Below, piece by piece: positions 42,126-52,921 of a DNA stretch of 64,000 nt. Every line of letters starts with the position of its first letter. The stretch's first letter is position 1. The DNA lies in assembly GCA_963816155.1 (NCBI GenBank), contig CAWFJE010000001.1, forward strand, positions 62,001 through 126,000. The letters run 5' to 3'. This DNA comes from JAXGXJ01 sp963816155 (GTDB taxonomy: Bacteria; Actinomycetota; Thermoleophilia; RBG-16-64-13). The notes under the pieces are model-generated. The model was not told the origin of the DNA, did not search any database, and was given only the letters and a program-made list of their open reading frames with translations. The position numbers and the translations under genes are program-made.

Positions 42126-42754
42126 TCCACCCCCAACACTCTCTTGGCTGCGATCACGCCGTCCTGAGCGGTCTTGCAGTAGACGTCGGCGCCCACGTAC
42201 GCGGCGGTGGCTTCGTCAACCGGTCCGCCGCCGATGAGGACGGTCACCTGGTCACGGAGTCCGGCTTCCTTGATGGCGGCGATGGCGGCTTTCATGTCCT
42301 CGAAGACCGTGGTGAGGAGGCAACTCATGCCCACGAGCGTGGCGCCCGAGTCCTTGATGGCCTCGATGAAGGCCTCATGCTCCACGTTCACACCTAGGTC
42401 GACGACCTCGATGCCGTTACTGCTCATGACGGTGGCCACGATGTCTTTGCCGAAGTCGTGGATGTCGTTCTTCACCGTGCCCAAGACCAAGGTACCCAAC
42501 TTCTGTTGGGGCGAGGCCTTGAGCTCCTCCTGCAGGGGGGCGCCGGCCTTCTTGAAGATGTCGGCGGCATAGATGAGTTCGGAAAGGAAGTATTCCCCAC
42601 CCTCGAAACGGTCCCCTACCACGCTCATCCCGGCCTGGAGTTCTTCCAGAATGGAGAGGGCCTTCTCACCGGCGGCCAGCTTCTCTTCCACCAAGCCGGT
42701 GGCGGTTGATTCGTCCAAGTCGCCCACGGCTTGGGCGAGAAGTGAGTCAGACAT
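42122..42754 (-). CDS. Corrinoid methyltransferase protein (MtaC/MtbC family)
   Basis: 210-residue cobalamin-binding protein. The N-terminal helical cap domain (residues about 1-85) precedes a B12 Rossmann domain with NDIHDFGKDIV near residue 102 (lower-ligand His) and VLIGGGPV near residue 175. It carries the methyl group between substrate and acceptor methyltransferases. ATG at 42754 follows AAGGAG; upstream in-frame sequence is polar and not family-like. It is coupled to the URO-D-type methyltransferase and preceded by two flavodoxin-like genes. Confidence 0.92.
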   Translation of the reverse strand: MSDSLLAQAVGDLDESTATGLVEEKLAAGEKALSILEELQAGMSVVGDRFEGGEYFLSELIYAADIFKKAGAPLQEELKASPQQKLGTLVLGTVKNDIHDFGKDIVATVMSSNGIEVVDLGVNVEHEAFIEAIKDSGATLVGMSCLLTTVFEDMKAAIAAIKEAGLRDQVTVLIGGGPVDEATAAYVGADVYCKTAQDGVIAAKRVLGVE

Positions 42755-42809
42755 GGTGCAGCTTTCTCCTTGTTCGCTGTCCGGTTCTGTGCACTCTTGG
42801 GCGCCGCTA

Positions 42810-43829
42810 TCAGTCGTCGCCCTCGGCCTCATCGACATCGATCTCGTCTGCGGAGTCGCGAGCGAGAGGCTTCAGAGGCGTCAGATAGTTGCGGTACTTG
42901 AGCGACTTGGGCCCGACTTCGTCCATGTTCTCAGGGGGTTTCAGCGAGCGGTTGGCCAACTCATCCAGGTGCTCGAACTTGCCCGAGAGCAGCAGGTGCG
43001 AGTGCGGCCGGTCCTCGTCGCTCACGGTGAACGAGACCTTGCCGTCGGTGAGACTTAGTGTCCCGCGCACTCCACACAGACCGCAGATGCAGGGATAGAC
43101 GTCGCCGTCGTGCCGTACTTCGATGAGTTTGGAGTGACAGAGAGGGCACAGACCGGGTTCGCCGAGGTATTCCGCTTCAGTGATGTCGTCGAAGCCTTTG
43201 CTGAGCGTGTCGACCACCTGTTTGCCCGCGCGGTGCGCCCGTTCGATGAGTTCGTCCCTCAAGACGATGGTGCGAGGCAGCCCCACCCAGTTGACCAAGA
43301 TGTTGTCCACCACAGCCACCTGCAACGGGAGCATGAAGAGTCCCATCATAGGCATGGCCAGGGTGTCCCACTCGCTGCCGCCCACGGCGATAGTCACGCC
43401 GGCGCGCGGCTTGAAAGCCCTCTCATCAGGCCCGGTACCTTCGGTGATGCCCTTCTGTTCCCGGATCTTCTTGGCGATCATGCGGAAGCCCACGTCGTGA
43501 GAGGGTCCCATGCGGTCGTTCAGGCTCTTCAGTTGTCCCGAGGGAGATTTCTCGTAGATGGGCGAGCCGACGATGAGGCCATCGCACTGCATGATCTTTT
43601 CGTCGATGAAGGCGAAGTCGTCGTCTCTGATGGTGCACCTGCCGGAGCCATGACGCTCCATGAGATCGATCACGCAGGAGTTACAGCCCGTGCAGGGCTT
43701 GATGTTGAAGTCGTGCAGCCGCAGGAACTCGACCTCGGCCCCCGCCTCTTCGGCGCCCATGAGCGCCTCCTTGACCATGATCTCCGTGTTGCTCATGCGG
43801 CGTCCGCACGCGATTCCAAGTACCTTCAT
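42810..43829 (-). CDS. Flavodoxin-like iron-sulfur/NADPH:FMN reductase family protein with zinc ribbon
   Basis: 339-residue protein. An N-terminal flavodoxin-like fold (VLGIACGRRMSNTEIMVKEAL) has a CTGCNSC motif near residue 47, as in iron-sulfur flavoproteins. A C-terminal zinc ribbon (CPLCHSK and CICGLCG) near residues 230-260 and an acidic tail follow. It is likely an electron-transfer flavoprotein; in a corrinoid methyltransferase operon it could help reduce Co(II) back to Co(I). It is paralogous to the gene upstream. Confidence 0.78.
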   Translation of the reverse strand: MKVLGIACGRRMSNTEIMVKEALMGAEEAGAEVEFLRLHDFNIKPCTGCNSCVIDLMERHGSGRCTIRDDDFAFIDEKIMQCDGLIVGSPIYEKSPSGQLKSLNDRMGPSHDVGFRMIAKKIREQKGITEGTGPDERAFKPRAGVTIAVGGSEWDTLAMPMMGLFMLPLQVAVVDNILVNWVGLPRTIVLRDELIERAHRAGKQVVDTLSKGFDDITEAEYLGEPGLCPLCHSKLIEVRHDGDVYPCICGLCGVRGTLSLTDGKVSFTVSDEDRPHSHLLLSGKFEHLDELANRSLKPPENMDEVGPKSLKYRNYLTPLKPLARDSADEIDVDEAEGDD

Positions 43830-43859
43830 GCCTTCTCCTTCATGGCGCCGATTGACCCT

Positions 43860-44792
43860 TCAGACTCCGCCACTCACGCTTCTCGACGCTTTTGCCGGGG
43901 CGATCACTTTGCCGTAGGCGTTGTACGCCCTGATCGTCTCCTGCACTTCCGGCAGGATGATCTGCGCGGGCTCTTCCTGCTGTTCGTGACGCATTATCCA
44001 CTGGAGATGATGTATCTCCTTAGGCGTGGAGAACCGCGGTTCGCGCGCGTCGTCGGGGTTCCAAGCCACCGAGAACTTCCCGTCGCCGAACGCTACGGTG
44101 CCGTGCACCTCGCAGGTGGGGCACATGATCTCCGGTAGGTCCTTCTCGATGTAGATCACGTTGCAGTGACAGACCGGACAGGCAACGCCGGTTTCCTCAC
44201 CCTTGTATGTCCACTCCTCGAAAGGAAGGTCGAGAGCTCTGGCGACGTTCTTGCCCAACGCGCGCGAGCGCTCGAGGGCCGCTTCGTTGTCCGGAGTCAG
44301 AGCCGCCCCCAGCGCCGCGCAGTGATCGATCTGGATCTGGTCCACCAGAGTGGTGAAATGCTGGAGGAACAAGTTGATCGATAGGAGCCCAAGGCTGGTC
44401 CAGCCATCGTAGCCGGACCCGCCCACCGAGATAGCCGCCCCTATCCGCCGCCGCTCGAAGATGTCCGGCTTCCGCGAGAAGAGGTGGTTCGTCTTCTCAG
44501 CGATGATCATGAGGTTGCTGCTGGACCGCAGGTGATAGACGGGGGCCGAAACGATGACGGCCGTGTCACCCAGGAGCGTCTGCTCGAGTATCCAGTCGAC
44601 GTCGTCCTTGGCGCAGCGGCCCGTCTTCATGCAGGCCCAGCAGGAGTTGCAGGGCAGTACTTTGAGGTCATGCGCCCTGATGATCTCCGATTCTACGCCT
44701 TCCTCCTCGGCCGCCATGAGGGCCGCCTTGAGGAAGTGCTCGCTGTTGCCGTTCTTCCGCCCGCACGAGAGGCCGATGATCTTCTTGCTCAT
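43860..44792 (-). CDS. Flavodoxin-like iron-sulfur/NADPH:FMN reductase family protein with zinc ribbon (paralogue)
   Basis: 310-residue paralogue of the following gene. The flavin-binding start is IIGLSCGRKNGNSEHFLKAAL, the cluster-type motif CNSCWACMKTGRC lies near residue 48, and zinc-ribbon pairs CPVCHC and CPTCEV lie near residues 220-245. The N-terminal region SxGRxxGNSE binds FMN phosphate in this family. It is the first gene of the flavoprotein, corrinoid, methyltransferase run and begins 54 bases after the hairpin that ends the upstream Liv operon. Confidence 0.78.
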   Translation of the reverse strand: MSKKIIGLSCGRKNGNSEHFLKAALMAAEEEGVESEIIRAHDLKVLPCNSCWACMKTGRCAKDDVDWILEQTLLGDTAVIVSAPVYHLRSSSNLMIIAEKTNHLFSRKPDIFERRRIGAAISVGGSGYDGWTSLGLLSINLFLQHFTTLVDQIQIDHCAALGAALTPDNEAALERSRALGKNVARALDLPFEEWTYKGEETGVACPVCHCNVIYIEKDLPEIMCPTCEVHGTVAFGDGKFSVAWNPDDAREPRFSTPKEIHHLQWIMRHEQQEEPAQIILPEVQETIRAYNAYGKVIAPAKASRSVSGGV

Positions 44793-44843
44793 TACTCTCC
44801 TGACTTCACATTCTCAGGTCGGGCTTCACACCCGTGGGGAGCC

Positions 44844-44870
44844 GGGGCCGGCGGCTTCGCCGCCGGCCCC
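44844..44870 (-). terminator. Hairpin terminator after livK
   Basis: GGGGCCGGCGGC and its exact complement form a 12-bp stem with a TTC loop, 57 bases past the stop of the substrate-binding protein gene. It separates the transporter operon from the flavoprotein/methyltransferase genes, possibly incompletely. Confidence 0.7.
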
Positions 44871-44926
44871 AGCGTTACTCCGTCGGGATCGACCCAGGGG
44901 GTTCGAGACGATCCCGGGATGTCAGC

Positions 44927-46249
44927 CTAGTCGAGCGTGTTCACCAGCACGAACTGGGCACCCTTGACCTGCCACTCCACCATTTGGCCGGTGACACCCT
45001 CGGAGGTCGCTTCGGGGGTGAAGTTGAGGATGCCCTGCAGGGCGACATAGTCCTTCAGGTTGATCAGGGCCTGGGCCACTTTGGCTTTGTCATCCGGGTC
45101 ACCAGCCTGCTTCATGGCCTCGGCCAGAACTGCGACCAAGTCGGCACCGGCAGCGGAGAAGAAGTCAGGCCCCTGGCCGTACTTGGCCTGGTAGGCCTCG
45201 TAGAAGCCTAGCTGCGCTTCCTTCAGCGGCCAGTCGTCGGGTAGGCCGGCCGGATTGACCAGACCACCGGAGTCGAGCGTCAAGAAGCCTTCCACCGCTT
45301 CCGGACCCATGGCGAAGATGGCCGGATGGGCGGCAGCAGGGCTGCCCTGGATGGGTACCGTCACGCCGAGAGACCGCAGACCCTTATAGAGCGGGGGAAG
45401 AGCGATCGGATTCACAAAGAGGAAAACAGCGTCCGGCTTCAGTTCGTTGTACTGGTCCATGATCTTGTTGAGGATCGGCTGGAAGTCGGTCTGATCAAAG
45501 CCGAAGGTGTCGGGCAATTTGGTGAAGGTGAACCCTTCGGCCGGTCCGTTCTTCACGAGCAGGTCGAGCGTCTCCTGGTGGATGGCGAGCACATCGGCGA
45601 TACCGATGATGTTCTTCCAGCCGTTGGCCTTGATGACCTGGGTCGCGGCGTCGGCCTGGGTATCAGGGGCCGCCGAGAGCATCACGCTCATCTGGAACTG
45701 CGGCGTGGCGGCCAGCTGCTCCAGGGTGGCCGGGCCCATGCCCACCATTGGGGTCCCCGTCTGCTCGGCGATGCCGCGGGCCGGTTCCTGCATGAACTGC
45801 GCGAACGGGCCGATGGTAGCCGCAACCTTGTCTTCCTGGATCAGCTTGTTGAGGTTGGCGATGGCGGCCGGGACATCCGATTTGTCATCGAGGGTGATGA
45901 CTTCAAGCGGACGGCCGTTGACGCCGCCGTTGGCGTTGACGTACTCGACCATCAAGTCGACGCCCTTACCGGTCGAGTCGGCCGGAGCCGCGCTGAACCC
46001 GGTGATGCTGTTGGAGAATCCCACCTTGATGGGTGCACCGGTGGCCGGGCCGGCCATCGTTGTGTCGGTGCTCGGCGCAGCTGTGGTGTCCGTCGGGGCT
46101 GCCGTGGTGTCGGTGCTGGGGGCAGCCGTGGTTTCCGTGCTGGGGGCAGCTGTGGTAGTGGTCTCATCGTCGCCGCCGCAGGCAACCGCCACCATGGCGA
46201 CCACCAGCATGAGCACGAGAAGGCCCACCAACAAGTACCGCTTTTTCAT
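44927..46249 (-). CDS. livK: Branched-chain-type ABC transporter substrate-binding lipoprotein
   Basis: 440-residue periplasmic-binding protein of the LivK family (type I fold). A lipoprotein signal peptide runs from the KKR start through LLVGLLVLMLVVAMVAVACGG; the lipobox Cys is near residue 25. A Thr/Ala/Pro-rich spacer with repeated APSTDTT units lifts the binding domain (IKVGFSNSITGFSAAP onward) from the membrane. ATG at 46249 follows GGGAGG. The liv genes lie upstream on the same strand. Ligands of this family include amino acids, amides and aromatic acids; here it is unknown. Confidence 0.88.
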   Translation of the reverse strand: MKKRYLLVGLLVLMLVVAMVAVACGGDDETTTTAAPSTETTAAPSTDTTAAPTDTTAAPSTDTTMAGPATGAPIKVGFSNSITGFSAAPADSTGKGVDLMVEYVNANGGVNGRPLEVITLDDKSDVPAAIANLNKLIQEDKVAATIGPFAQFMQEPARGIAEQTGTPMVGMGPATLEQLAATPQFQMSVMLSAAPDTQADAATQVIKANGWKNIIGIADVLAIHQETLDLLVKNGPAEGFTFTKLPDTFGFDQTDFQPILNKIMDQYNELKPDAVFLFVNPIALPPLYKGLRSLGVTVPIQGSPAAAHPAIFAMGPEAVEGFLTLDSGGLVNPAGLPDDWPLKEAQLGFYEAYQAKYGQGPDFFSAAGADLVAVLAEAMKQAGDPDDKAKVAQALINLKDYVALQGILNFTPEATSEGVTGQMVEWQVKGAQFVLVNTLD

Positions 46250-46302
46250 CTGTTCCTCCCTTTTGAACACTGTGTCCTCCCTCCCTTATCTGAAAGCGTG
46301 CC

Positions 46303-47976
<1,674 letters not shown>

Positions 47977-47977
47977 G

Positions 47978-48964
47978 GCCTGAACCGGTTCCTCGAGTCG
48001 CTCGCGCTTGAACAGTAGCCTTCAGCCGAGCCCGCTGGTCCGGTCTCAAGGCCAGTCCTGCGGGCAAGAAGATCAGCAACAGGATCATGATGACGGAGTA
48101 AAGGACGCCGCTGTACTGCTGCACCCCGGAGAACCCGTTGACCACCCAGGTCATGAGGATGGCTCCGACGACCCCTCCCCACACAGTCCCTCCACCCAGA
48201 AGCATCATGACGATCGGCAGGATGGCGGCCGTGAAGGTGAAGGCACCCGGAGTGACGGCCATGCTCACGAAGGCGTAGAGCCCGCCCGCCAGTCCGCAGA
48301 TTACGGCGCTCGCCACGAAGGCGAGGAGCTTCCAGTTGGCAGTGCGTACCCCCAGGCTCTGCGATGCGATCTCGCTGGTGGCGATGGCCCTCAGAGCCCG
48401 GCCCGCACGGTACTTGAGGGCTCGATCGATGAAAAGGATGATGACCGCAGCCACTATCCAGATGAGGTAGTACTGGCGGAGGTTGGTGTTGAAGTCGAAC
48501 CCGAAGATGCTGAGAGTAGGTACGGGGGCAAGTCCTGTGGTCGAGCCGGTGACGGTACGAAGCTGTTGCACCAGCACCAGGAATATCTGCCCCAGCCCGA
48601 TGGTGGCAAGAGCCAGGTAGAAGTAGCGCAGCTTGAGCACAGGGCGGCCCACGACGAGGGCGATGACCCCGGCCACGATCGCTCCGATGACAAGCGCCGC
48701 CAAGGTGGGAAACCCGGCCTTCATGCTGAGCAGAGCGGCCGTATAGGCCCCGATGCCGTAGAAGGCGGAGTGACCGAAGGAGAGTTGTCCGGCCTGGCCC
48801 AGGATCATGACGACGGCGACTGTGAGGATGGTGAAAAGGCCGCCGGTGGTCATGATGCGCATGGCATAGCCACTCTGATACAGGAGCGGCCAGATCAGGA
48901 GCACGATCAGAAGCAGCGCCTTGAGGATGAAGCTTGAGCTCTTCAGGAAGGCGAAGCGTTCCAT
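47978..48964 (-). CDS. livM: Branched-chain-type ABC transporter permease LivM (3' end uncertain)
   Basis: Permease of about 325 residues with 8-10 transmembrane helices and the LivM loop motif SGxxxA-like IATSEIASQSLGVRTANWKL near residue 200. ATG at 48964 shares one base with the livH stop (TGATG). The homologous part ends near LRPDQRARLKA, but no stop codon occurs there: this frame continues to 47339, about 640 bases inside the ATPase gene in the wrong phase. The end given here is where the ATPase frame takes over. Frameshift, sequencing error or programmed slippage could each explain it. Confidence 0.75.
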
Positions 48965-49842
48965 CAGGCCTCCCCTTCGCCCGAAGGCGCCCCGAGGATG
49001 CCGCTGGGACGGAAGTAGAGGATGAGGATGAGCACGACATAGGCGACGGCATCCTGATAACCGGCGGGCAGGAAGCCGGTAGTGAGAGACTGGATGATGC
49101 CCAGGGCAAGTCCTCCCACCACGGCGCCGCTACTCGATCCCCAGCCCCCCAAGATGGCGGCCACGAACCCTGACAGGGCAAAGATGCCACCGGACAGATA
49201 GGAGGTGGAGTTGATGGGAGTGACGGCGATGCCGCCCAGGGCCCCGATGGCCGCTGATATGGCGAAGGCGAGGATGATCATGCGTCCGGTGTTGACCCCG
49301 GAGAGGCTGGCCGCGCCGGGATCGTTGGCTGTGGCCGTCATCTGCTTGCCCAGGCGAGTACGGCTGGTGAGCAGATATAGAGTGACCAGCACCAGGACCA
49401 TGAGGCCGATCACCCACAGGCTCTGCGGGAAGATGGCCACCTTGCCGAGGAATATCGCCTTGTCGCCGGTGAAGGCGGGCACACTCTTGCCGTAGCCTCC
49501 CCACTTGAGCAGCGCCAGGTTTTCGAAGAGGATGCTGAGAGCCATGGTGGCCAGGATGATGGACACCAGGGAGATCTTGATGAGCGGCCTGAGCGCCAAG
49601 AGGTACATCAGGATCGCGAGTATCACGACAGCGACAATGGCCAAAACGGCGGACAGCCAATAGGGAAGCCCAACCTCGCTCAGAAGCGAGTACGTGAAGA
49701 AGGCGCCGAACATCACGAAGGCGCCCTGGGCCATATTGACGATGCGCGACGTGCGATAGATGGTGACGTAGCCCAGCGCGATGAGAGAGTAGATACTACC
49801 TACCGTGATGCCGGTCACCAGAAGCTGTAGCCACTTGGCCAC
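48964..49842 (-). CDS. livH: Branched-chain-type ABC transporter permease LivH
   Basis: 292-residue inner-membrane permease with about eight helices. Family motifs are ITVGSIYSLIALGYVTIYRTSRIVN-like segments at the start, MTATANDPGAASLSGVNTGRM near residue 190 (EAA-type loop) and AAILGGWGSSSGAVVGGL near residue 235. GTG at 49842 is chosen: GAGGGGGG lies just upstream and a promoter at 49892-49920 overlaps the region where longer in-frame starts would fall. It is the first gene of the liv operon. Confidence 0.9.
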   Translation of the reverse strand: MAKWLQLLVTGITVGSIYSLIALGYVTIYRTSRIVNMAQGAFVMFGAFFTYSLLSEVGLPYWLSAVLAIVAVVILAILMYLLALRPLIKISLVSIILATMALSILFENLALLKWGGYGKSVPAFTGDKAIFLGKVAIFPQSLWVIGLMVLVLVTLYLLTSRTRLGKQMTATANDPGAASLSGVNTGRMIILAFAISAAIGALGGIAVTPINSTSYLSGGIFALSGFVAAILGGWGSSSGAVVGGLALGIIQSLTTGFLPAGYQDAVAYVVLILILYFRPSGILGAPSGEGEA

Positions 49843-49891
49843 TATCCCCCCTCGAGAAACCATAGTATTGCGGCGTCGTGCTGGTGCGCGC

Positions 49892-49920
49892 ATGGTAGAT
49901 GACCGAAGGCTCTTTGTCAA
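49892..49920 (-). promoter_or_regulatory. Promoter of the first liv operon
   Basis: On the minus strand TTGACA (49920-49915) and TACCAT (49897-49892) are 17 bases apart, a good sigma-70 match, 50 bases upstream of the livH GTG. It faces the gene for a MerR-TetR fusion regulator, the probable controller. Confidence 0.6.
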
Positions 49921-50037
49921 TATGCGGTGTCGATATTTCCGTTTGTATAGGGGTTGTAGCTACTAGACAAGTGAGCTAGGATTCTCTGGCCTGTCTCCCG
50001 GAGCTTCGAGACGGGCGCCGAGAGGCAACCGCGGAGC

Positions 50038-50982
50038 GTGGGAGGGAACAGCATCGCCGAGCTGCTGACAATGTCGGGGCTTACCAGTAGAACGGGAATA
50101 CCGCGCACAAGTATCCACTTCTACCTGCGAGAAGGTCTCCTTCCCCAGCCTCACAAGACCGCCGTGAACCGGGCGCTCTACACCCAGGATCATGTCGATC
50201 TGCTGTTCCGAATCAAGGCGCTCCGGGGGAAAGGTCTTTCCTTGGCCTATATTCGAACCGAGTTGGAGCATGACCTAGCGGCGGTCGACAACGGCGGCAC
50301 CGATCCTGTGGCGCGCGAGAACGAGCGCATCCGCAAGACTATCCTGCGTGTTGCCACCCAGGAGTTCATGGACAAAGGGTACGACAACGCCCGTGTCGCC
50401 GACATCGTCCGCAAGTCGGGAGTCTCCTCGCAGGTCTTCTACGCGCATTTCCCCAGGAAGGTTGAGCTGCTCGTGGAGTCCTTCAGTACCTTCGTCTCGT
50501 GGAACCTGGCCTTCGTCGAGCCCGACCTGGAGAAGGCCGACCCGGCTGAGCGTCTGCTGTTGCGGCTGCAGGGCGATGCCAGAGCGAACGAGCTCGGCTC
50601 ATCGGTGCTGTCGGCCATCCATTCCGAAGAACCCGGCGACAGCAACTTGCCTGGGTTAGTCGAGCAGGCGTGGGCACCGATCATAGGCTACATCGTGGCC
50701 GATCTCGAGAAGGCGATCCCGCCTGACGCAACCACCACGGCGTCTCCAGAGCTCCTCGCCTACAGCCTGCTGGGGGCGATGCATAACGCCTCGATGCGCA
50801 CCTCATGGGACGACGACTTCACGCGGGAAGACTTGATCACCACTCATCTCTGGCTCTACCTCGTGGTCCTGGCGGGCCTCAGTGGAGAGGTGGATGTCGA
50901 CGCGCGCGTCGCCCAATACAGAGACCTCATCAAAGAGACGGCCATGCGGAAGCCCGAGAGCCCGCCGGCGCCGCCGGAATAG
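50038..50982 (+). CDS. MerR-TetR fusion transcriptional regulator
   Basis: 314-residue protein with two DNA-binding domains. Residues about 12-85 form a MerR winged helix (LTSRTGIPRTSIHFYLREGLL, then VDLLFRIKALRGKGLSLAYI). Residues about 100-150 form a TetR helix-turn-helix (ARVADIVRKSGVSSQVFYAHFPRK), followed by a TetR ligand domain. The combination could bind two operator types or bridge promoter spacing as MerR does while sensing ligand as TetR does. The start is GTG at 50038; an ATG at codon 12 is possible. It is divergent from livH. Confidence 0.85.
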   Translation: MGGNSIAELLTMSGLTSRTGIPRTSIHFYLREGLLPQPHKTAVNRALYTQDHVDLLFRIKALRGKGLSLAYIRTELEHDLAAVDNGGTDPVARENERIRKTILRVATQEFMDKGYDNARVADIVRKSGVSSQVFYAHFPRKVELLVESFSTFVSWNLAFVEPDLEKADPAERLLLRLQGDARANELGSSVLSAIHSEEPGDSNLPGLVEQAWAPIIGYIVADLEKAIPPDATTTASPELLAYSLLGAMHNASMRTSWDDDFTREDLITTHLWLYLVVLAGLSGEVDVDARVAQYRDLIKETAMRKPESPPAPPE

Positions 50983-51040
50983 CGGGAAGAAAGCCTGTCG
51001 GTCCGTCTCTTCGCACGAACCCCCTGGCAAGAGAGGCGGA

Positions 51041-51439
51041 CTAGAACATACCGTTGGGATTCGCCGAGTGCTCGGGGATCTCTTGGATCACATCCCAGTG
51101 CTCGACCACCTTGCCCTCGTCCAGCCGGAAGATCTCCACGATGGCGAGTCCCCGTGGATGAGACGGCGGCATGGCATGAGCGTGCACGACTACGTAGTCG
51201 CCCTCGGCGATCACGCGCTTGAACTCGGAGCGCGCGCCGGGGTGCTGGGTGCGATACCTCTCGATGAAAGCGACAAGACCCTCCGCTCCATCGCCCACGG
51301 TGGGGTTGTGCTGGCGGTAGGACGCACCCATGTAACGGAGGGCGGCTTCCGGATCCTTGGCGTTGACGATGCAGTCGTAGAACTCAAGGACCGTCTTCTT
51401 GTTGGCCTCAAGCCGTGCTCCCGATTCTGCTGCGTCCAT
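51041..51439 (-). CDS. SnoaL/NTF2-like family protein
   Basis: 132-residue cone-shaped alpha+beta fold of the SnoaL/NTF2 superfamily: NKKTVLEFYDCIVNAKDPEAALRYM at the N-terminus, YRQHNPTVGDGAEGLVAF, then IFRLDEGKVVEHWDVIQEIPE. Members include polyketide cyclases, isomerases and small-molecule binders; catalytic identity cannot be assigned. It lies 77 bases after a URO-D-type methyltransferase gene and is probably in its operon. Confidence 0.83.
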   Translation of the reverse strand: MDAAESGARLEANKKTVLEFYDCIVNAKDPEAALRYMGASYRQHNPTVGDGAEGLVAFIERYRTQHPGARSEFKRVIAEGDYVVVHAHAMPPSHPRGLAIVEIFRLDEGKVVEHWDVIQEIPEHSANPNGMF

Positions 51440-51516
51440 CGGGTCCCATCCTTTCTCTCTCGGGCGCGGCGACCGTTCCGCCGGCGGCGACTCTTCAGTC
51501 GGCCGAGACTCCTCCG

Positions 51517-52626
51517 TCAGCGACGCACCGCCGCGATGAGCGCCGCGACGTTCTCCACCTTGGCAGTGATGGGCACCTCGCAGCCGGAACCCAGGATGAA
51601 GCCGCCCTCATGACCCATGAAGTCTATGAGTTCCCGGCAGTAGGTGTCCACATCGTCGACGGTCCCGAGTGACAGCTTGGCCGCGGGCACGTCGCCCTTG
51701 ATACAGAGATGGCCGGCCAGTGCCTCCCGGGCCTTGCGAATGTCTGTTGCTCCGTCGAGTTCCACCACGCAACTCGCCCGCGGTAGTTCGAGGAGGCGGG
51801 GGATCATCAGGTCCCAGTTGCCGTCGCAATGGAGAATGGATACGATGCCGGCCGAGCGATAGCCCTCCACCATCCGCTTGATGGAGGGGAACGAGGTCTC
51901 GTCGAAGATCCTGGGAGAGATGAAGCTGGCGCTCGAGCGCATGGGGAAGATGGCCACGCGATCGCCCTTGGCCCGCTTGGCGTTGGCTATACCCAGCTTG
52001 ATCATGGCGTCCGTGCCTACCTCGACGGCCTTCTTGACTTTGTCGGCGTCCTCGAACAGGTCGCGATAGAAGGGCCGCAGGGAGCGACTGAGCGAGAAGA
52101 TGTCAAAGGGAGGAGCGACGCCGGTGTGGAACATCACGGGCATACCCTGCCTCTGCCAATACTTGACGTTCTTGCCTGTGTTCATACCGGCTCGCATGAA
52201 GTGCCACACCACCTTGAGGCTACCGATGCGGCCACGCCACGGTGGCGTCTGGATCTGTTTCATGAAACCGGTGTTCCAGGCGCTCCAACCCTTTTCAAGG
52301 ATCACATCGTAGTCGGAAGCCTGCATGATCTCTTCTTCCACGAACTGGAAGGGTTCGTCGGGCCCCAAGTCCCTGCCGGGGAGCTTCACCTTCAGGGACT
52401 CGGTGTAAGCCGTGTCCCAGGGGTTCATAGGAAAGACCACGTCGGGCATGCCCACCTTCGCGAAGGTCTTGTCGCACGCATCGAGCCAAGACTTGTTGCT
52501 GCTGAACAACTCCGCCTGGGTGACGCCGGCGCAGCGGCCGGCGAAGGTCACGATGTGTGGGTAGACAGGTATCTCCGGGGTGGGCTCAAGGGCAATCGCC
52601 CGCTGCAGCTTCTCAAAGGAATCCAC
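51517..52626 (-). CDS. Uroporphyrinogen decarboxylase family methyltransferase
   Basis: 369-residue URO-D-superfamily protein. It keeps a metal-site pattern expected of zinc-dependent corrinoid methyltransferases: ILHCDGNWD near residue 265 (His and Cys) and GSGCEVPITAKVENV near residue 350 (Cys). No corrinoid gene is adjacent; those at 42.1 and 62.5 kb may serve. It is divergent from a nitroreductase gene, with a 7-bp dyad in the gap, and is followed by the SnoaL-like gene. Confidence 0.83.
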   Translation of the reverse strand: MDSFEKLQRAIALEPTPEIPVYPHIVTFAGRCAGVTQAELFSSNKSWLDACDKTFAKVGMPDVVFPMNPWDTAYTESLKVKLPGRDLGPDEPFQFVEEEIMQASDYDVILEKGWSAWNTGFMKQIQTPPWRGRIGSLKVVWHFMRAGMNTGKNVKYWQRQGMPVMFHTGVAPPFDIFSLSRSLRPFYRDLFEDADKVKKAVEVGTDAMIKLGIANAKRAKGDRVAIFPMRSSASFISPRIFDETSFPSIKRMVEGYRSAGIVSILHCDGNWDLMIPRLLELPRASCVVELDGATDIRKAREALAGHLCIKGDVPAAKLSLGTVDDVDTYCRELIDFMGHEGGFILGSGCEVPITAKVENVAALIAAVRR

Positions 52627-52800
52627 GTCACAGTCCTCCTGCCTTCGTGGTCGCGTGGCGGGCCTGGGAGCCCCCTAGCGAATCAGTTCTTCGTAAACTC
52701 GTCTTGCAACCTATCGGCCGGCGTAGGCTGATGTCAAGGATCCGTTGATGACGGAGCGGTGGCGCCACGTACGCCCATCCTCCGTTCTCGTAAATCATAT

Positions 52801-52821
52801 TCACCATCAATCACATGGTGA
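52801..52821. promoter_or_regulatory. Dyad in divergent promoter of methyltransferase and nitroreductase
   Basis: TCACCAT and ATGGTGA flank seven bases, with A+T-rich flanks (ATAT on the left, TGTAT on the right), in the 295-base gap between the two divergent genes. This is the expected form of a MarR/GntR-type operator. The rest of the gap shows no gene. Confidence 0.45.
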
Positions 52822-52921
52822 TGTATCCTCAGCGGCATGATGGGGTGATGCGTATAACGACACCTCAGGAAGAGCTGGCCTCCACTCCAGCAGCACACTC
52901 TGAGCGAATCTGGAGGACTCC

